Assembly: GCA_963709645.1 (NCBI GenBank)
Contig: CAVPXP010000005.1
Location: forward strand, 62,001 to 126,000
From: DYRB01 sp963709645
Lineage (GTDB): Bacteria; Pseudomonadota; Gammaproteobacteria; Chromatiales; Chromatiaceae
Direction of reading: 5' to 3'
Length of the DNA stretch: 64,000 nt
The position numbers and the translations under genes were made by a program. Numbering within the stretch: position 1 is the stretch's first letter; each line of letters starts with the position of its first letter. The notes beneath the pieces are model-generated. The model ran no database searches, was not told the origin of the DNA, and saw only the letters and a program-made list of their open reading frames with translations. Below, piece by piece: positions 25,914 to 34,264 of this stretch.

Positions 25914-28175
25914 ATGCTCGAACACCTGCGTCGCATCGTCCAAGAGGTCAATGAGGCGCCCGATCTGGAACGGGCCCTTGATGTCATCGTGCGGCGCGTC
26001 AAGCAGGTGGTCCGGGCCGATGTGTGCTCCGTCTACCTGACGGACTTCGATGCGCGCCAGCACGCACTCCAGGCCACAGATGGCCTGCGTCCTCAGGCTG
26101 TCGGCCGGGTGCGGATCCCGCTGAACCGCGGCTTGGTCGGCTGGGTGAGCGAGCGGGCGGAACCGGTCAACCTCGCAGATGGATCGACCCACCCCCGCTA
26201 CCTGCGTGTCACCGAGACTGGAGAGGAGCGCTTCCGCGGCTTCCTCGGGGCACCCATCATCCAGAACCGCAAGGTCCTGGGGGTACTTGTGCTGCGCCGC
26301 TGCGAGGCCCAGCGCTTCGGGGAGGACGAGGTCAACTTGGTCCTTACCCTGGCGTCCCAGCTTGCCGGGGCCATCACCTACGCCCGAGCCAGCGGCGAGC
26401 TCGCCCGGCTCCAGGAGGGGGGGTTACCAGCCCACTTTCTGGCCGGTCTACCCGCCTCCCCCGGCATCGGCATCGGCACGGCCGTGGTGGTTTATCCGCC
26501 GGCAGACCTGGACGCGGTCCCCGACCGCACGGTTGCCGACTTCGAGGCAGAGGCAGATGCCTTCCGCAACGCCCTCGACGAAGTTGCCGAGGACATCGAA
26601 CGCTTTGCTGTTCGCACCGCCACCTTATTACGCCCGGAGGACCGCGCCCTATTCGACGCCTGGCAGCTCATGCTCGAGAGCGAGACACTGGTGGACGGCA
26701 CGCTGGATCGGATCCGGTCCGGCAACTGGGCCCCCGGAGCCCTGCGCGACACCATCACCGAACATGCCCGGGTCTTTGACGGCATGGACGACGTCTACCT
26801 CCGCGAGCGCGCCTCGGACGTGCGCGACCTGGGGCGGCGCATCCTGATGCGGCTGCAGAACATCCAGGACCGTCCGACAAGCTACAAACCCGGCACCATC
26901 CTGGTCGGCGAGGAGCTGAGTGCAATGCAAATTGCTGATGTTCCGCGGGAGCTCCTGGCCGGCGTCGTCTCCACCTCCGGCTCCGGGTCGTCGCACATCG
27001 CCATCCTGGCCCGCGGAATGGGGGTGCCGGCCGCCATGGGGGTCGCCGACCTCCCGGTCGCGCGGGTCGAGGGACGCGAGATCATCGTCGACGGCTACCT
27101 CGGGCGGATCTATGTGGCCCCTGGACCGGGGGTCAAGGCCGAGTATCGGCGCCTGATGGAAGACGATCTCGCGCTCAGCAACGAGTTGGAGGCCCTCCGC
27201 GGCCTGCCACCGGAGACCACCGACGGTTATCTGCTACCGCTCTATCTCAACACCGGCCTGGTCTCGGAGTCGCGTCCGGTCGGTATCGAGGAGTCCGCCG
27301 GGGTAGGGCTCTACCGCACCGAGCTGCCTTTCATCGTGCGCGACCGCTTCCCGGGCGAGGAGGTCCAGGTCTCCAACTACCGGATGGTCCTCAAGACCTT
27401 CGCCCCGCGGCCGGTGACCATCCGGACCCTCGACGTCGGCGGCGACAAGGCCCTGCCCTATTTCCCGGTGGTCGAGTCCAACCCCTTCCTCGGCTGGCGA
27501 GGCATCCGCATCACCCTGGACCACCCGGAGATCTTCCTGACCCAAGTGCGCGCCATGCTGCGCGCCGACATCGGGCTCGGTAACCTGCAGCTCTTGCTGC
27601 CGATGATCACCACCGTGGGCGAGGTCGACGACGCACTGCTCCTCATCCGTCGGGCCCGCAACGAACTGATCGACGAGGGCTTCCCCGTCTCCTTGCCCCC
27701 CGTAGGAGTCATGATCGAGGTCCCCGCCGCCGTCTATCAGACCCAGGCCCTGGCCCGGCGGGTCCAATTCCTGTCGGTCGGAACCAACGACCTGACCCAA
27801 TACCTCCTCGCCGTGGACCGCAACAATGCCCACGTCGCCGGGCTCTACAACGAGCTGCACCCCGCTGTGCTGCGGGCCCTGGTGGAAATCATGGAGGGGG
27901 CCCGGGCCTACGGACGGGAGGTGAGCATCTGCGGGGAGATGGCCGGCGACCCACTGGCCGTTCCGCTGCTGTTGGGGTTGGGCGTCCATAGCCTGAGCAT
28001 GGGCGCGGGCAGCCTGCTGCGAGTCAAATGGGTGATCCGCAGCTTCTCCCGCGCCCGGGCCAAGGAGCTCCTGACGGCCGCCCTGCAATGCGAGCAGGCA
28101 TCCTCGGTGCGCCGGCTCCTGGTAGACGCACTCGGGGAGGTCGGGTTGTCTGGGCTGGTGCGGTCGGGTACTTGA
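25914..28175 (+). CDS. ptsP: Phosphoenolpyruvate-protein phosphotransferase PtsP (EI-Ntr)
   Basis: A 753-residue first enzyme of the nitrogen-related phosphotransfer chain. Residues 1-160 are a GAF sensor domain (MLEHLRRIVQEVNEAPDLER). Then come the EI N-terminal domain, the phospho-His domain with TSGSGSSHIAILARG (His 361) and the PEP-binding barrel (GVGLYRTELPFIV, GGDKALPYFP, SVGTNDLTQYLLAVDRNNAHV), ending with the active-site Cys in SICGEMAGDP (Cys 673). It passes phosphate from PEP to NPr and then EIIA-Ntr, regulating potassium uptake and metabolism. The ATG at 25914 fits the family N-terminus; a longer frame starts at 25848. The downstream rppH-ptsP order is conserved. Confidence 0.96.
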   Translation: MLEHLRRIVQEVNEAPDLERALDVIVRRVKQVVRADVCSVYLTDFDARQHALQATDGLRPQAVGRVRIPLNRGLVGWVSERAEPVNLADGSTHPRYLRVTETGEERFRGFLGAPIIQNRKVLGVLVLRRCEAQRFGEDEVNLVLTLASQLAGAITYARASGELARLQEGGLPAHFLAGLPASPGIGIGTAVVVYPPADLDAVPDRTVADFEAEADAFRNALDEVAEDIERFAVRTATLLRPEDRALFDAWQLMLESETLVDGTLDRIRSGNWAPGALRDTITEHARVFDGMDDVYLRERASDVRDLGRRILMRLQNIQDRPTSYKPGTILVGEELSAMQIADVPRELLAGVVSTSGSGSSHIAILARGMGVPAAMGVADLPVARVEGREIIVDGYLGRIYVAPGPGVKAEYRRLMEDDLALSNELEALRGLPPETTDGYLLPLYLNTGLVSESRPVGIEESAGVGLYRTELPFIVRDRFPGEEVQVSNYRMVLKTFAPRPVTIRTLDVGGDKALPYFPVVESNPFLGWRGIRITLDHPEIFLTQVRAMLRADIGLGNLQLLLPMITTVGEVDDALLLIRRARNELIDEGFPVSLPPVGVMIEVPAAVYQTQALARRVQFLSVGTNDLTQYLLAVDRNNAHVAGLYNELHPAVLRALVEIMEGARAYGREVSICGEMAGDPLAVPLLLGLGVHSLSMGAGSLLRVKWVIRSFSRARAKELLTAALQCEQASSVRRLLVDALGEVGLSGLVRSGT

Positions 28176-28191
28176 CTGCGACCCCGCGCCG

Positions 28192-28776
28192 TCACCACAA
28201 GGTCAGCCAGACAGCCAGGAGCCCCAGGACCGCAGAACCGACGAGGGGCAGTGCGACCGCAAGGCCAAGCCGCTTGCCCCCGATGGCGCTTGCCATCGCG
28301 CCCTTGACGAGGCAGTTGGCCGCCGCCGCGACCACGACCCCGGACACCGCAATACCGGGGTCCAGACCCTCGCGGCTCATGCCCGCCAGTGAGAGGGTGA
28401 TGGCGTCCACATCGGCGAGTCCGGATGCCGCAGCCAGGGGCAGGAGGCCGGCGCCACCAAGCCGCACCTCGACTCCCTTGGCCGTGACCATGACCAGGGC
28501 CAGGGCCAGGAGGGCACCGAAACCAATGGCTGAGTGAAGCTCCAAGGGGTTGGTCAATGGCGTGGCGGCCTCCCCATGCCGTTCGCTTGAGATCCGCCAT
28601 TGCCGCAGGGACGCACCATAGACAACCAGAGCCATTACCGCCAGGGGGAGAAGAGCCGGCAGGAACACGCCTGGAGCAGTCACCGCCAGAACCAAGACCA
28701 TGCGCGGAAACATGGTGCCGCAGGGGAGCAAGATCCCCGTGGCGAGCGCGGGAGTTAGGCCGGACTCGCTCCCAGC
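28192..28776 (-). pseudogene. DUF4010 (MgtC/SapB-associated) membrane protein, truncated remnant
   Basis: The C-terminal half of a DUF4010 protein: LATGILLPCGTMFPRMVLVLAV start, then ALVVYGASLRQW, AIGFGALLALALVMV, ASGLADVDAITLSLA and the final VGSAVLGLLAVWLTLW membrane helix. Family members are about 400 residues with an N-terminal MgtC-like membrane domain, which is absent; upstream sequence to 29100 shows no trace of it. The open frame extends to 28851 but adds only charged non-family sequence. Convergent with ptsP, 16 bases apart. Likely non-functional. Confidence 0.7.
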
Positions 28777-29053
28777 GGGCCGACTCCTTGGCGCTCTCCG
28801 CTCCCGGACCACACCCGCAGGCCGGCCGCGAACCTCAGGGGTTTCCGGCATGGAGCCCGTCTTTAGGTCAGGTTGAGCCCTGCGATCTAATCAGCGCCAT
28901 GGCAGCTAATTCTTGTCCGTCGACTCGCAGCTTATGCTCCACGATTCCTTCCCACGCTCGGTGGCCCTCGCGCAGCTTCGCTTCACTTCGTTCGCTGTGA
29001 TCAACTTACGGCGGGACTCGCACCTGCAGGAGTGCGCCCATGCTGGGCGCACT

Positions 29054-29080
29054 AAAAAAAGACCCCGGCAAGCCGGGGTC
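29054..29080 (-). terminator. Rho-independent terminator of the 46-residue gene
   Basis: On the minus strand GACCCCGGC-TT-GCCGGGGTC forms a 9-bp GC-rich stem followed by seven T residues (29060 to 29054). It lies 20 bases after the stop of the small gene at 29101-29241, and no other minus-strand gene ends here, which supports that gene being transcribed. Confidence 0.85.
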
Positions 29081-29100
29081 GAGAGAGAGGAGCCGAAAAT

Positions 29101-29241
29101 CTACGGCATGAGAACAACAGGCGCGACAGAAGTTCCGTCCAAGACACGGCCTTGCGTGGGCAACTCGACACCCTGCCGCGGACGGCGTCTCACCCACGAG
29201 CCGCTGCACGCCGGGCTGGAGCCGATATGCTGAGAATCCAT
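29101..29241 (-). CDS. Small protein of 46 residues, unknown function
   Basis: An ATG at 29241 with an AAAGGAAA ribosome site about ten bases upstream opens a 46-codon frame ending TAG at 29101, followed immediately by a strong terminator. The peptide starts MDSQHIGSSPACSGSWVRRR and ends GTSVAPVVLMP. It has one Cys (residue 12), a basic patch (WVRRRPRQG) and no membrane segment. No similarity is recognised. The gene-sized spacing between ribosome site, stop and terminator is the evidence; coding bias cannot be judged at this length. It could be a regulatory peptide or a modified-peptide precursor, though no modifying enzyme is adjacent. Confidence 0.5.
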   Translation of the reverse strand: MDSQHIGSSPACSGSWVRRRPRQGVELPTQGRVLDGTSVAPVVLMP

Positions 29242-29748
29242 GAAAGCCGTTTCCTTTCTGGGCGATTTAGTTGATACTTTGGCTGTCTGCGCGTTGGAAG
29301 CAGGTTCCTGGCAGACCCCGGAAGCACAACAGGGAGTCCCGGGATAGCTCGCAGCGCCATCCCTTTAAGTGAGTCCCCCGCTGGGTGAGGTCGTCTTGAC
29401 GGCGACTCTTCCGTTGGGCAGCTGCTACGGGCCGAACTCCCCGTTTCGGGGACCTCACCCGAATAATCGGTCTTGCTGGGGCCTCGTTCGGGCGACCATC
29501 TTGAAACTCCAGCTCCTGACGCAAACTGCCGAGCTGAGGTAGTGACTCATAACTCACCCTACCCAACCAGGGCCCATCGGGCCCGGGAACTGACAGAGCC
29601 ACCTCATCAGGCGCGCCATAAGATAGCGAGCCGCACAACAGGTCGAAAGGAACCCTCAACAGGGGACCCAACTCGCCCCGCCGGCCCACAAGATTTGCGC
29701 CTGCCCGAACGGGGCAAACGACGGCCCCCCACCCCTCAGAGGCCACAG
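29242..29748. other. ~500-bp region without a recognised gene
   Basis: A minus-strand frame (29267-29767) is open, but its translation matches no family I know and it would end just before the 46-residue gene. I see no RNA gene. The promoters of the HPF-like gene and of the small gene should both lie here. Confidence 0.4.
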
Positions 29749-30123
29749 ATGGCGAAAACCGAATCAACCCTCCCTCCCAATCTTCACATCGGGGGCGACA
29801 TGCTCGCCCTGGACCGGGCCCTTCGGCGCCTGATCGTGAACGAAACCAGCGAACTCAGAGAGCGCTTCCCCGACCAGACGGTCGATTTGCGCGTCCGAAT
29901 CTGCGAAGAGTTTGACCCAGTCCGCGGACACAAGACCCGGTGCGAGGTCGTTGCCTCCCTGGTCGACCGCCGTCAGGTGGTCGTCCGCGAATTTCGCAAG
30001 GAGCCGCGCCAAGCGATCACCGAAACCTTCGCGGCAGCTAAGGTCCAGCTTCGCCGCCTGCGCCGCCGGTCGGTCCTGCCCATGGCCCCCGCCGGCACCA
30101 CCCTCAGCGCCGCTGGCATCTGA
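29749..30123 (+). CDS. HPF/RaiA-like ribosome-associated protein, putative
   Basis: A 124-residue protein whose layout fits the ribosome hibernation factor fold: beta strand NLHIGG, long helix MLALDRALRRLIVNETSEL, strand VDLRVRICEEF, strand CEVVASLVDRRQVVVREF, and helix QAITETFAAAKVQLRRL with a basic tail. Classical HPF proteins bind the 30S decoding region in stationary phase. The match is structural and by pattern rather than by strong motif, so another small RNA-binding function is possible. The ATG at 29749 (MAKTEST) is chosen because the longer upstream reading is low-complexity and Pro/Arg-rich. Confidence 0.55.
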   Translation: MAKTESTLPPNLHIGGDMLALDRALRRLIVNETSELRERFPDQTVDLRVRICEEFDPVRGHKTRCEVVASLVDRRQVVVREFRKEPRQAITETFAAAKVQLRRLRRRSVLPMAPAGTTLSAAGI

Positions 30124-30632
30124 TTCCCAGCGGTCTTCGACCGCGCCGGCCCCGATCCAGTAGACAGGCCGCTGTCGTGATCACCCTCCGCCGTTGCCAG
30201 CAGTGCCAGCAGAACATCGCCTAAACCGACGCGATCCCCGCTAGAGCGCTAGGTCCAAGACGCCACGGCCGACTCCAGCCCCCGTGACAATCAACAATCT
30301 CCTTGACAAGGCATGTACGCCCGGTCATGAGAATTGGGCGCAATAGCACGGGCGAGCCAAAATGCCGGCCAATGAGTCGGTTGTTGGTTGCACAGTTCCA
30401 GTTCAAAGTGCACAAAGGGACCAGTCAGTCGAACCGTGTCCCTTACCGACCGTCGCCCGGCAGTGAGCTCCTTATTGAGCCTGAAGGCGCCGTCGGCGTC
30501 GGCTTGCAGAACGCCTGTCGGCCCAATGCCTTCAAGGCCCGCAGAGCATGTCGACAACCGTACAACCCTGGCTAAGCCGGGCGGCTACCCCCGCGGCCCG
30601 CGATCACAAGTAATATTTATCTGCCAATTACC
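30124..30632. other. ~500-bp region without a recognised gene
   Basis: Only short frames in both directions. A minus-strand frame reads PFVHFELELCNQQPTHWP and similar words but matches nothing I can name. The region ends at the sigma-70 promoter for the 34-residue gene. Confidence 0.4.
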
Positions 30633-30660
30633 TTGACAAATAGTCTTCAGGTCCTATCCT
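30633..30660 (+). promoter_or_regulatory. Sigma-70 promoter of the 34-residue gene
   Basis: A consensus -35 TTGACA (30633-30638), 16-bp spacer and a -10-like TATCCT (30655-30660), 68 bases upstream of the ATG at 30729. The flanking sequence (CAAGTAATATTTATCTGCC) is AT-rich, unlike the surroundings, as expected for an UP-element-like region of a strong promoter. Confidence 0.65.
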
Positions 30661-30728
30661 GGACTTCACCTAGCAATGCGCTTGGTCTTTCGCAGTTCAC
30701 ACGCAATTCGTCACAGCTGGAGCACCCT

Positions 30729-30833
30729 ATGGCCAACGAAGTCGTCGACGAGATCCTGGAATCCTACTGCACCGATAGCCGCGTGCACGCCCTGATCAAC
30801 AACCCCATCACCGAGGGGATCGACGAGGGCTAG
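30729..30833 (+). CDS. Small acidic protein of 34 residues, unknown function
   Basis: ATG at 30729 with a GGAG ribosome site six bases upstream, 34 codons, TAG at 30831, followed within 15 bases by a GC-rich terminator hairpin and preceded by a near-consensus promoter. The peptide begins MANEVVDEILESY, has a single Cys at residue 14 and ends NPITEGIDEG. It is strongly acidic, with an amphipathic N-terminal helix and a Gly-containing tail. That plan (helical acidic leader plus short C-terminal part) resembles precursors of modified peptides, but no maturase or exporter lies nearby. It could also be a small regulator. Confidence 0.6.
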   Translation: MANEVVDEILESYCTDSRVHALINNPITEGIDEG

Positions 30834-30845
30834 AAGCCCCCCCTG

Positions 30846-30868
30846 GGGCCGGCGCCCGCCGGCCCTTT
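30846..30868 (+). terminator. Terminator hairpin after the 34-residue gene
   Basis: GGGCCGGC-GCCC-GCCGGCCC is a perfect 8-bp stem with a four-base loop, followed by TTT. The T tract is short, so termination may be partial, but the position 13 bases after the stop codon fits a dedicated terminator. Confidence 0.7.
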
Positions 30869-30869
30869 G

Positions 30870-31553
30870 ACCCTTCCTTGTCGGACCAAGATTTCCACCG
30901 CAGCCTTCAGAAGCAGTCCGCCCCGCGGGAAAAGCACACCGTGAACATGGGCATGATCGGTGGAACCGGCCTTGTCGGACCCCGCCTGGTCGGCCGACCG
31001 ATTGCCGGTGGGCATTGGCCGTGTCTCTTCGCACCACCGAGAACCCTTGCCTGGTTGGCCCAAGACCTGTGAGAACGTTGAGGGCGGAGTGCGACGCAGT
31101 CGTCTGCTTGATCGGCATCCTGCGCGAAGGCCCAGTCTGTGGCGCGACCTTCGAAGACCTTCAGTTCCTTTGGCTTAAACGCACCATCGCTGCCGCCCAG
31201 AGAGCTGGAGTATGGCGATTCCGCCTGATGCGCCGACGGGGTGAAAGCCGAGGGGACGCCTTACCCCTGAACTAAATTTCGTGCAGAAAGGTCCTTGACG
31301 GAGACGATGGATTCGACATTCCGGGGCTCGTCCCAACCCCCGTCGATGCAACAAGCCTTGCTTACCTGAATACCTGATTGGGGCCGAACGAGCCTAAGCC
31401 AGCCCCATGGGGCCGATTTCGACCAAGGGAAAGCGCCATCTGGCACGCTCTGCATGAGTAGCACGGGCGCGCCCATCGGGGCTGCTACGGGGGTGCCCTG
31501 GTGCCCCTTTGTCTCTCAGCAGCACGAGCCTGAGGGACGGGACCCCGCGGGCC
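30870..31553. other. ~680-bp region without a recognised gene
   Basis: Neither strand has a frame longer than about 135 codons, and none resembles a known family. The minus-strand frame 31261-31476 (ending SVKDLSARNLVQG) may be a decayed remnant. Nothing further can be supported. Confidence 0.4.
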
Positions 31554-32036
31554 TCAGCGATCGTAGAGGCCGCGGAAACCATCCTCTGAGAAGCCGCTCA
31601 TACGCCGGTCCCCAACCAGTATCAGGGGCAAACCGCGGCCACCGAGGCGCTCGTACTCGCGGCGGGCCGCCGGATCCTTGTCGATGTCGCGCTCCCGGAA
31701 GGCGACTCGGTTTGCCTGGAAATAGCGCCTGGCCTTGCGGCAGTACCCACACCACTCGGCGCTGAACATCACCACCGACTTTGCCTTGGCCTGCCGCTTG
31801 GCCGCGACCGGCTCACCGGGCGTCGCCTGCGCCGGGATCCTCCCACGGGAGCTGTTGGTCAGCGGCAGCTGGAACTGATCGGCGGGACCCTCGGCGGGGG
31901 GCCTGTCCGAGAACTGGACGACACCTTTGGCGTCCGTCCACTTGTAGACTCCCGCCAGGGCTGGGGACACGGCGAGGGCGAGAAGGGTCAGGACGACGAC
32001 TGGGAGACGCCGCGAGCTGGTTGCGGGGGTATCCAC
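31554..32036 (-). CDS. Exported DUF4124-glutaredoxin fusion protein
   Basis: A 160-residue protein with a signal peptide (LPVVVLTLLALAVSPALA), then a DUF4124 segment (GVYKWTDAKGVVQFSDRPP), a linker and a glutaredoxin domain from about residue 85 with the redox motif AEWCGYCRKARRYF and the cis-Pro region GGRGLPLILVGDRRMSGF. It is probably a periplasmic thiol-disulfide protein. DUF4124-glutaredoxin fusions are seen in several gammaproteobacteria, but substrates are not known. The next upstream gene (DUF1840) ends 28 bases away on the same strand. Confidence 0.9.
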   Translation of the reverse strand: MDTPATSSRRLPVVVLTLLALAVSPALAGVYKWTDAKGVVQFSDRPPAEGPADQFQLPLTNSSRGRIPAQATPGEPVAAKRQAKAKSVVMFSAEWCGYCRKARRYFQANRVAFRERDIDKDPAARREYERLGGRGLPLILVGDRRMSGFSEDGFRGLYDR

Positions 32037-32064
32037 GGGTCGGCTCGCGTCTCGGTTCAGCGGA

Positions 32065-32382
32065 TCAATTGCTGTCCCACATCACATTGCAGCCGTCGCG
32101 TGCCGCCGCTTCGAGCAGCGCAATCAAGGGTAGAGCGCGATGCGACAGGGTCACCGGAGGCTCGTCAGCATCGTCGCCGCGTCCAGGCTTCGGCCCCGGG
32201 GCCGGGGCATCCGGATTGGCCGCCGCCCCGGCGCGCAGCCGAGCCAGGGCGTCTGGCACGTCCTCTGCCAGGATAGCCCCTGGGACGGAGCCGCTGTGCC
32301 CCATGAGGTGAATCAGGTTTAGCGCCACCTCGCCGAACATGGTGATGTCCGCGTAGGCCTTGGTGCGAAAGGTGATGAGCAT
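32065..32382 (-). CDS. DUF1840 domain-containing protein
   Basis: A 105-residue protein of the DUF1840 family: MLITFRTKAYADITMFGEVA at the start, LIHLMGHSGSVPGAILAEDV, then PDALARLRAG, with a Pro/Asp-rich linker and a C-terminal helix (LPLIALLEAAARDGCNVMWDSN). The family is small, cytoplasmic and of unknown function in beta- and gammaproteobacteria. It is on the same strand as its neighbours, 28 bases before the DUF4124-glutaredoxin gene and 121 bases after the RyR-domain gene. Confidence 0.88.
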   Translation of the reverse strand: MLITFRTKAYADITMFGEVALNLIHLMGHSGSVPGAILAEDVPDALARLRAGAAANPDAPAPGPKPGRGDDADEPPVTLSHRALPLIALLEAAARDGCNVMWDSN

Positions 32383-32503
32383 GGGGGTCCTCGACTGGGT
32401 CAGGGGTCGCCAGTGCCATTGGACCCGAAAGGCCCTTGCACTGCAAAGCCGGGCGTTGCCGGGCCTGGCGACTCGGTGCCGAGGATTGAGCCGACAGCCA
32501 CCG

Positions 32504-34264
32504 TCAGTACTCGAATCCCCAGGTCAGTCCCTTCCCTGCCGGGTCGAGCCGGACCTGCCTCGCCGGGGCGGCCGGGGCCTGGGCTTCGCCGGGTAGGATC
32601 AGGACCTGAGCCCGCCGGGCGAGCCAGTCGGCCAGCCCTCCGAGCCCCGGCAGCCCGATGCGACGTTCCGCCCGCGCGGCAAGACGCAGCAGGTCCCGCC
32701 GGGCAGCCGGATCGAACTGGGTCCCAAGAAGGCTCGGCAGCGGGACAGGGCAAAGCACCCACAAGGCCGCATCAAAGCCATCCAGAGCCCGCGTCGCCAC
32801 CAGCCGGGTAATCGGATCACCCAAGGTCGTCGCCAATACCAGCCCGCGGTCCGGGTAGCGCTCACTCAGGCGCCGCAGGCAGGCGTCGATCAGCTTGCGG
32901 GTACGCCGGTCCGGGCGAACCGTCCGGTCTGCTTCCGGAACCCCCAGGATCAGCCCGCGCACCAGGGCCAGACCAGAGCGCGCAAGCAGGGTGGGGACCA
33001 GGCGGACGACGTAGCGGTCGAGGTCCTTCATGGGCTCGCTCAGGTCCGCGTAGGGGACGAGCTGGGGATGGTGACGCAGGCTGTTGTCGCGCACCGACGC
33101 ATAGGTCCAGCCGTTGAGGTAGCGGTCGGCCGCCCAGCGGCGATGCTCGACCTCCGCTAGGCGCTCGACCTCCAGTGGGGCGAAGGCGAAGGCCGGTGCC
33201 TTGGCGAGGGTGATCGTGCGGCAGTCCGTGGCGGCCAGCTTGGCCCAGAGGTGGTCTGCCTGGTGGCGGGAGGCGTCCCGGTAGGACCCGTCCAGCATGG
33301 CCCAGGGGCGCCCGGCAGGCTCCAAGTCGGGGTCGCGCCCCTGGGCCTCAGTCGTGTCGCGGTAGTGATCGTGGATCACTTGGGCCAACCGGTCACCGCT
33401 GGCATCCAACAGGGCCTGGGCCCCACAAGCGGCGTCGAGCCAGGACACCGGGACTATCTGGCCATCCCAATCATCGATCGCCCCCGCCGGGGTAGCGTTG
33501 CCCACCTCCAGGTAGATAGGCGGGGCGACCCCCTGCCCACCGCGGACTCTCGCGGCAAGCAGCAGCGCGGCGTCCAACCCCGACTCCGGCGGTTCCAGGA
33601 AGACCCAGACCGCAGTAACTGGAGGCGCGGCGGCCAGCTCCGGTTCCTGGAGCCTGGTAAAGCCCAGCCGGCAGCACTGCTCCGCCTGGGGGTAGGCAGC
33701 ACGGACCGTTAAGCGCCAGGCATCGGGCCGCTCCACCGCCAGCGTGAAGGCGGGCTTGCCATCGCCGTGATGGGCCAGGCGCATGGCGTGGCCCAAAAGG
33801 GCCAGGGCCGGGGGGGCGGACCCAACGATCAGGAGGTGCGGGACCTGGCCAAACAGCGGGTCGAAGCCGGCGTGCAGGGGGTGGGCCGCGAGCAGTGCAC
33901 GGGCGGCCTGTGCCTCTAGGGCGAAGCCTTCCAAGCGCACTCGGGCACCCTCCGGCGTCCGGACATCGGAGGGCCAATCCCCCCGATGGACCAGAACCAG
34001 GCGCAGTGGCGAGCCACGCCGAGGCCGGGCGCTGCAGAGGTCGAGCACTTGGGCAACCGCGGCGGCCGGGTCCGCCGGATCGGCCAGGATCAGCGTCTCG
34101 GCGCGGCTGAGCCGCCTGGAAGTCAGGTCGGTGGGGGCGAGCAGGCGCGCCGCACGCCCGTCACGACTGAGCCTGGCAAAGATGGCGGCGGCGATGGGTC
34201 CGTCACCGCTCACAAGGGTGGGTTTGGTGAGAAAGGGCAAGGTGTTCACCCGCAAAGGCTGCAC
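32504..34264 (-). CDS. TrkA-N/Rossmann protein with a C-terminal RyR (ryanodine-receptor) domain
   Basis: A 586-residue protein. Residues ~14-260 contain two Rossmann-like halves (PTLVSGDGPIAAAIFARL; PHLLIVGSAPPALALLGHAM), like prokaryotic TrkA-N regions that bind NAD(P)-type ligands. Residues ~365-425 are a clear RyR domain: LAEVEHRRWAADRYLNGWTY, VRDNSLRHHPQLVPYADL, then KDLDRYVVRLVP, matching the H-x-x-W, GW-Y and hP-LvPY-dL-E pattern known from ryanodine receptors. The C-terminal ~160 residues resemble a further nucleotide-binding-like alpha/beta unit (RGLILGVPEADR). No membrane segment. Its start overlaps the end of the SLOG gene by 19 bases, so the two are coupled. Function is unknown; nucleotide sensing is inferred. 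Confidence 0.85.
   Translation of the reverse strand: MQPLRVNTLPFLTKPTLVSGDGPIAAAIFARLSRDGRAARLLAPTDLTSRRLSRAETLILADPADPAAAVAQVLDLCSARPRRGSPLRLVLVHRGDWPSDVRTPEGARVRLEGFALEAQAARALLAAHPLHAGFDPLFGQVPHLLIVGSAPPALALLGHAMRLAHHGDGKPAFTLAVERPDAWRLTVRAAYPQAEQCCRLGFTRLQEPELAAAPPVTAVWVFLEPPESGLDAALLLAARVRGGQGVAPPIYLEVGNATPAGAIDDWDGQIVPVSWLDAACGAQALLDASGDRLAQVIHDHYRDTTEAQGRDPDLEPAGRPWAMLDGSYRDASRHQADHLWAKLAATDCRTITLAKAPAFAFAPLEVERLAEVEHRRWAADRYLNGWTYASVRDNSLRHHPQLVPYADLSEPMKDLDRYVVRLVPTLLARSGLALVRGLILGVPEADRTVRPDRRTRKLIDACLRRLSERYPDRGLVLATTLGDPITRLVATRALDGFDAALWVLCPVPLPSLLGTQFDPAARRDLLRLAARAERRIGLPGLGGLADWLARRAQVLILPGEAQAPAAPARQVRLDPAGKGLTWGFEY

Noticed and set aside
28557..29233. Plus-strand frames after ptsP as new genes
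   Set aside because: Short, Arg/Ser/Pro-rich, no ribosome sites, and antisense to the DUF4010 remnant or to the 46-residue gene.
29101..30868. Calling the 34- and 46-residue genes RiPP precursors
   Set aside because: Neither has a recognisable leader class, and no maturase, protease or exporter lies within reach. They are reported only as small genes of unknown function.
31305..31335. GATGGATTCGACATT resembling the 5' part of tmRNA
   Set aside because: Neither the acceptor stem nor the tag-coding frame could be found in the following 350 bases, so the resemblance is a chance match of a short word.
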